Source: Proteobacteria bacterium UBA2383 (GTDB lineage: Bacteria > Pseudomonadota > Gammaproteobacteria > Competibacterales > Competibacteraceae). From it: 16,333 bases of DNA. The stretch is taken from contig DDST01000129.1 of NCBI GenBank assembly GCA_002343485.1, forward strand, positions 1 to 16,333, given 5' to 3'. Positions 14,640-16,333 of the stretch are shown in pieces (the stretch's first letter is position 1; each line of letters starts with the position of its first letter). A program made the position numbers and the translations under genes. Under the pieces are notes generated by a model. The model saw only the letters and a list, made by a program, of their open reading frames with translations. It made no database searches and was not told the origin of the DNA.

Positions 14640-14788
14640 TTTGAACATCCTTCATGACCGCGGAGAAACGCGGCGCATGGTAGCAGAAACGCCTCATTTC
14701 GGGTAATGGATCACGCCGCCGCGGCGAGCCGCATCGGCTTCAATGACTCAAAAATTTAAAGCGACTCACTCAAAGCGGCTCACCATCC

Positions 14789-15658
14789 GTGAAACCAAAA
14801 TTACCCCTAAAACGTATCTATCCATTCCTATTTGTTTTTTTATGGAGCACTGGCTTTATCGGTGCCCGGTTTGGTTTACCGTTTTCTGAGCCGTTGTCCT
14901 TTCTGCTCACCCGTTATCTTTGTGTCATCGCCTTAATGATGGTGATTGCCGTATTGAGCAGCGCTCCGTGGCCAAAAGAACCCAGCCAATGGTGGCATAT
15001 CGGCGTATCTGGAGTGCTGATCCATGCCACTTATCTAGGAGGCGTATTTCTGTCGATCAAGCACGGCTTGCCGGCGGGCATCACCGCGCTGGTGGTCGGC
15101 ATGCAGCCATTGCTCACCGCTATCAGCGCCGGTTGGCTCCTTGGAGAGCAGGTCAGCCTGCGGCAATGGACCGGTTTGGCATTGGGCTTCACTGGGCTAG
15201 CGCTGGTGGTATCCGGCAAGTTCGGAATTGATACCGGACTCGGGCCAATGCTCGTTCCGGCGCTGGTGGCGTTATTGGGGATTACCGCCGGGACGCTGTA
15301 TCAGAAGCGCTTTTGCACGGGGTTCGACCTACGCACCGGCTCGGTCATTCAATTTATCCCAAGCGCTATCGTCACCGCTGCCGCCATCGCTCTGTTTACG
15401 GAGTTCCAGATTACCTGGACCGGCCAATTCGTGTTTGCGCTCGGCTGGCTGGTGTTCGTGCTGTCCATTGGCGCGATCAGCCTGTTAAACCTGCTCATTC
15501 ACAGCGGCAGCGCCGTAAACGTCGCCAGTCTGTTTTACCTGACGCCCTTGAGCACGGCACTGATCGCCTGGGTGATATTTGGCGAGACGCTCCCGCCGGT
15601 CTCCTTGGCCGGCATGGTACTGGCGGTAGGGGGCGTCTATCAGGTCGTCAGGCGCTAG
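14789..15658 (+). CDS. EamA/DMT family permease
   Basis: A 289-residue inner-membrane transporter with about ten hydrophobic segments in two EamA repeats. The first half opens with FLFVFLWSTGFIGARFGLP (13-31), a common EamA start, and the second half includes LYQKRF followed by five more segments. A positively charged N-terminus (MKPKLPLKR) fits an inside orientation. The substrate is unknown; the superfamily exports metabolites and amino acids. The start is GTG at 14789, with no clear Shine-Dalgarno, and no better start lies nearby. It is divergent from serC across about 150 bases, and divergent placement by a serine-pathway gene is only a weak hint of an amino-acid link. It converges on sufT. 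Confidence 0.85.
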   Translation: MKPKLPLKRIYPFLFVFLWSTGFIGARFGLPFSEPLSFLLTRYLCVIALMMVIAVLSSAPWPKEPSQWWHIGVSGVLIHATYLGGVFLSIKHGLPAGITALVVGMQPLLTAISAGWLLGEQVSLRQWTGLALGFTGLALVVSGKFGIDTGLGPMLVPALVALLGITAGTLYQKRFCTGFDLRTGSVIQFIPSAIVTAAAIALFTEFQITWTGQFVFALGWLVFVLSIGAISLLNLLIHSGSAVNVASLFYLTPLSTALIAWVIFGETLPPVSLAGMVLAVGGVYQVVRR

Positions 15659-15728
15659 GGAGAGGCAAATCCTTGGCAGGAGGACTCGCTTCTCCTCACG
15701 GATGCAGGATTCGAGGAATGGTTGTACA

Positions 15729-16058
15729 TTACAACATATTCAATTCCAGCTTGGCGCGCATCGACATCAATTCAGGCGTCCACGGCGGCTCCCAAACCAG
15801 TTGGACATTGACGGATTCCACGCCGGCAACGTGGCGCACCGCGTTTTCGACCCATTCCGGCATCGAGCCCGCCACCGGACAACCCGGCGCGGTCAGGGTC
15901 ATCTTAATATCCGCGTGATCGCCGAGCGGATCGACATCCAAACCGTAGATCAGCCCCAATTCATAAATATTGACCGGAATTTCAGGATCATAGACGGTTT
16001 TGATCGCGTCGATCACCCGGGCTTCCATTTCATCAGCGTCGGGAAGAGTTGCAGTCAT
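15729..16058 (-). CDS. sufT: SufT-like Fe-S cluster assembly protein (DUF59/MIP18 family)
   Basis: A 109-residue cytoplasmic protein of the DUF59/MIP18 family that helps deliver or mature Fe-S clusters. Visible signatures are VYDPEIPVNIYELGLIYG (22-39), TLTAPGCPVAGSMPEW with the conserved C60 (54-69), and VWEPPWTPELMS (88-99). It resembles the C-terminal domain of longer SufT proteins, and other members of this family (such as PaaD) share the fold; the adjacent sufU supports SufT. GGAG seven bases before the ATG gives a good ribosome site. It follows sufU by 24 bases on the same strand, as in many suf operons ending sufS-sufU-sufT. The stop codon lies inside a small palindrome, gttgtacattacaac (15721-15735). 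Confidence 0.85.
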   Translation of the reverse strand: MTATLPDADEMEARVIDAIKTVYDPEIPVNIYELGLIYGLDVDPLGDHADIKMTLTAPGCPVAGSMPEWVENAVRHVAGVESVNVQLVWEPPWTPELMSMRAKLELNML

Positions 16059-16082
16059 GCGATGTCTCCAAACGAATCAACG

Positions 16083-16333
16083 TTATTCGGTCGCTACCGC
16101 TTCCTTGCGTGCCTCCAGGGCAGCGCGTACCGCGTGCCAGGCCAGCGTGGCGCATTTGACCCGGCTGGGATAATCACGCACTCCAGCCAATACGCTGAGT
16201 TTACCCAAGCCTTTCGGGCATTCACATTCCGTCGTCACCACGTCATGGAACGCTTCAAACAGGTGTTCTATCTCAGCGACTGGCTTGCCTTTAAGCGCTT
16301 CAGTCATCAACGAAGCGGAGGCGCTGGAAATCG
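16083..16333 (-). CDS. sufU: SufU-like Fe-S scaffold / sulfur acceptor protein (partial, 5' end outside window)
   Basis: Only the last 82 residues are visible; the gene continues past the right edge. The visible part begins ISSASASLMTEALKGK, the conserved stretch after the second cysteine region of SufU/IscU-type proteins. It continues through a helix (EIEHLFEAFHDVV) to the segment typical of SufU (LSVLAGVRDYPSRVKCATLAWHA), whose Cys is the third metal or sulfur ligand. An apparent start at 16310 is a TTG inside this conserved stretch and is not a true start. SufU accepts sulfur from the cysteine desulfurase SufS or acts as a scaffold. It is followed by sufT after 24 bases, and the rest of a suf operon is expected to the right. 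Confidence 0.9.
   Translation of the reverse strand, partial: ISSASASLMTEALKGKPVAEIEHLFEAFHDVVTTECECPKGLGKLSVLAGVRDYPSRVKCATLAWHAVRAALEARKEAVATE

Noticed and set aside
13560..14648. serC start at 14648
   Set aside because: The AAGG ribosome site directly abuts that ATG; the ATG at 14639 has proper spacing and gives the family-typical MPRPYNFSAGP start.
16083..16310. Complete 75-residue gene starting at 16310
   Set aside because: The apparent start is a TTG inside the conserved SufU stretch, and the reading frame and homology continue to the window edge, so the gene is partial.

Overview
The window reads as part of a moderately GC-rich proteobacterial chromosome, most likely a gammaproteobacterium. 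I base this on the gene families: RarD-type EamA exporter, DUF2845 periplasmic protein, short SerA beside SerC, SufU/SufT, and a DUF294-CBS protein beside an exonuclease-bearing sensor-like protein. A Competibacter-like relative is possible, but this is inference from gene style, not a match. I found no rRNA, tRNA, intact mobile element or convincing CRISPR array.

Layout. (1) Positions 1-5633, plus strand: three signalling-type genes follow an AT-rich leader. They encode a CBS/DUF294 nucleotidyltransferase-like protein, a membrane protein with PAS and degenerate histidine-kinase regions fused to a DEDDh exonuclease, and an HDOD protein ending in a degenerate GGDEF domain. (2) 5634-7063: rarD on the minus strand, its stop codon abutting the HDOD gene's stop, then a divergent DUF2845 periplasmic protein. 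(3) 7192-7327, minus strand: a scar in which the first 23 codons of a type I methyltransferase gene (hsdM) run straight into about the last 21 codons of a specificity gene (hsdS). (4) 7362-10711, minus strand: a DUF790/Bax1-like nuclease, then a small membrane protein translationally coupled to a K+ channel with two RCK domains. (5) 10712-11242: a geneless stretch with a REP-like hairpin, nested direct repeats and a perfect 11-bp dyad. (6) 11243-12287, plus strand: two genes I cannot assign, a 66-residue acidic protein and a helical coiled-coil-like protein. (7) 12299-14639, minus strand: serC then serA, separated by repeat sequence. (8) 14789-15658: a divergent EamA permease. (9) 15729-16333, minus strand: sufU (cut by the window edge) followed by sufT.

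Functional links. serC and serA supply consecutive serine-biosynthesis enzymes. sufU and sufT are the tail of an Fe-S assembly operon. The small membrane protein and the K+ channel overlap by ATGA and are probably made together. The first two genes resemble a pair that, as I recall from other proteobacteria, often lies near acetate uptake genes; nothing inside the window tests this. The most interesting items are the kinase-like/exonuclease fusion, the hsdM-hsdS deletion scar, the DUF790 nuclease without an adjacent XPB-like helicase, and the repeat-rich promoter region of the two unknown genes.
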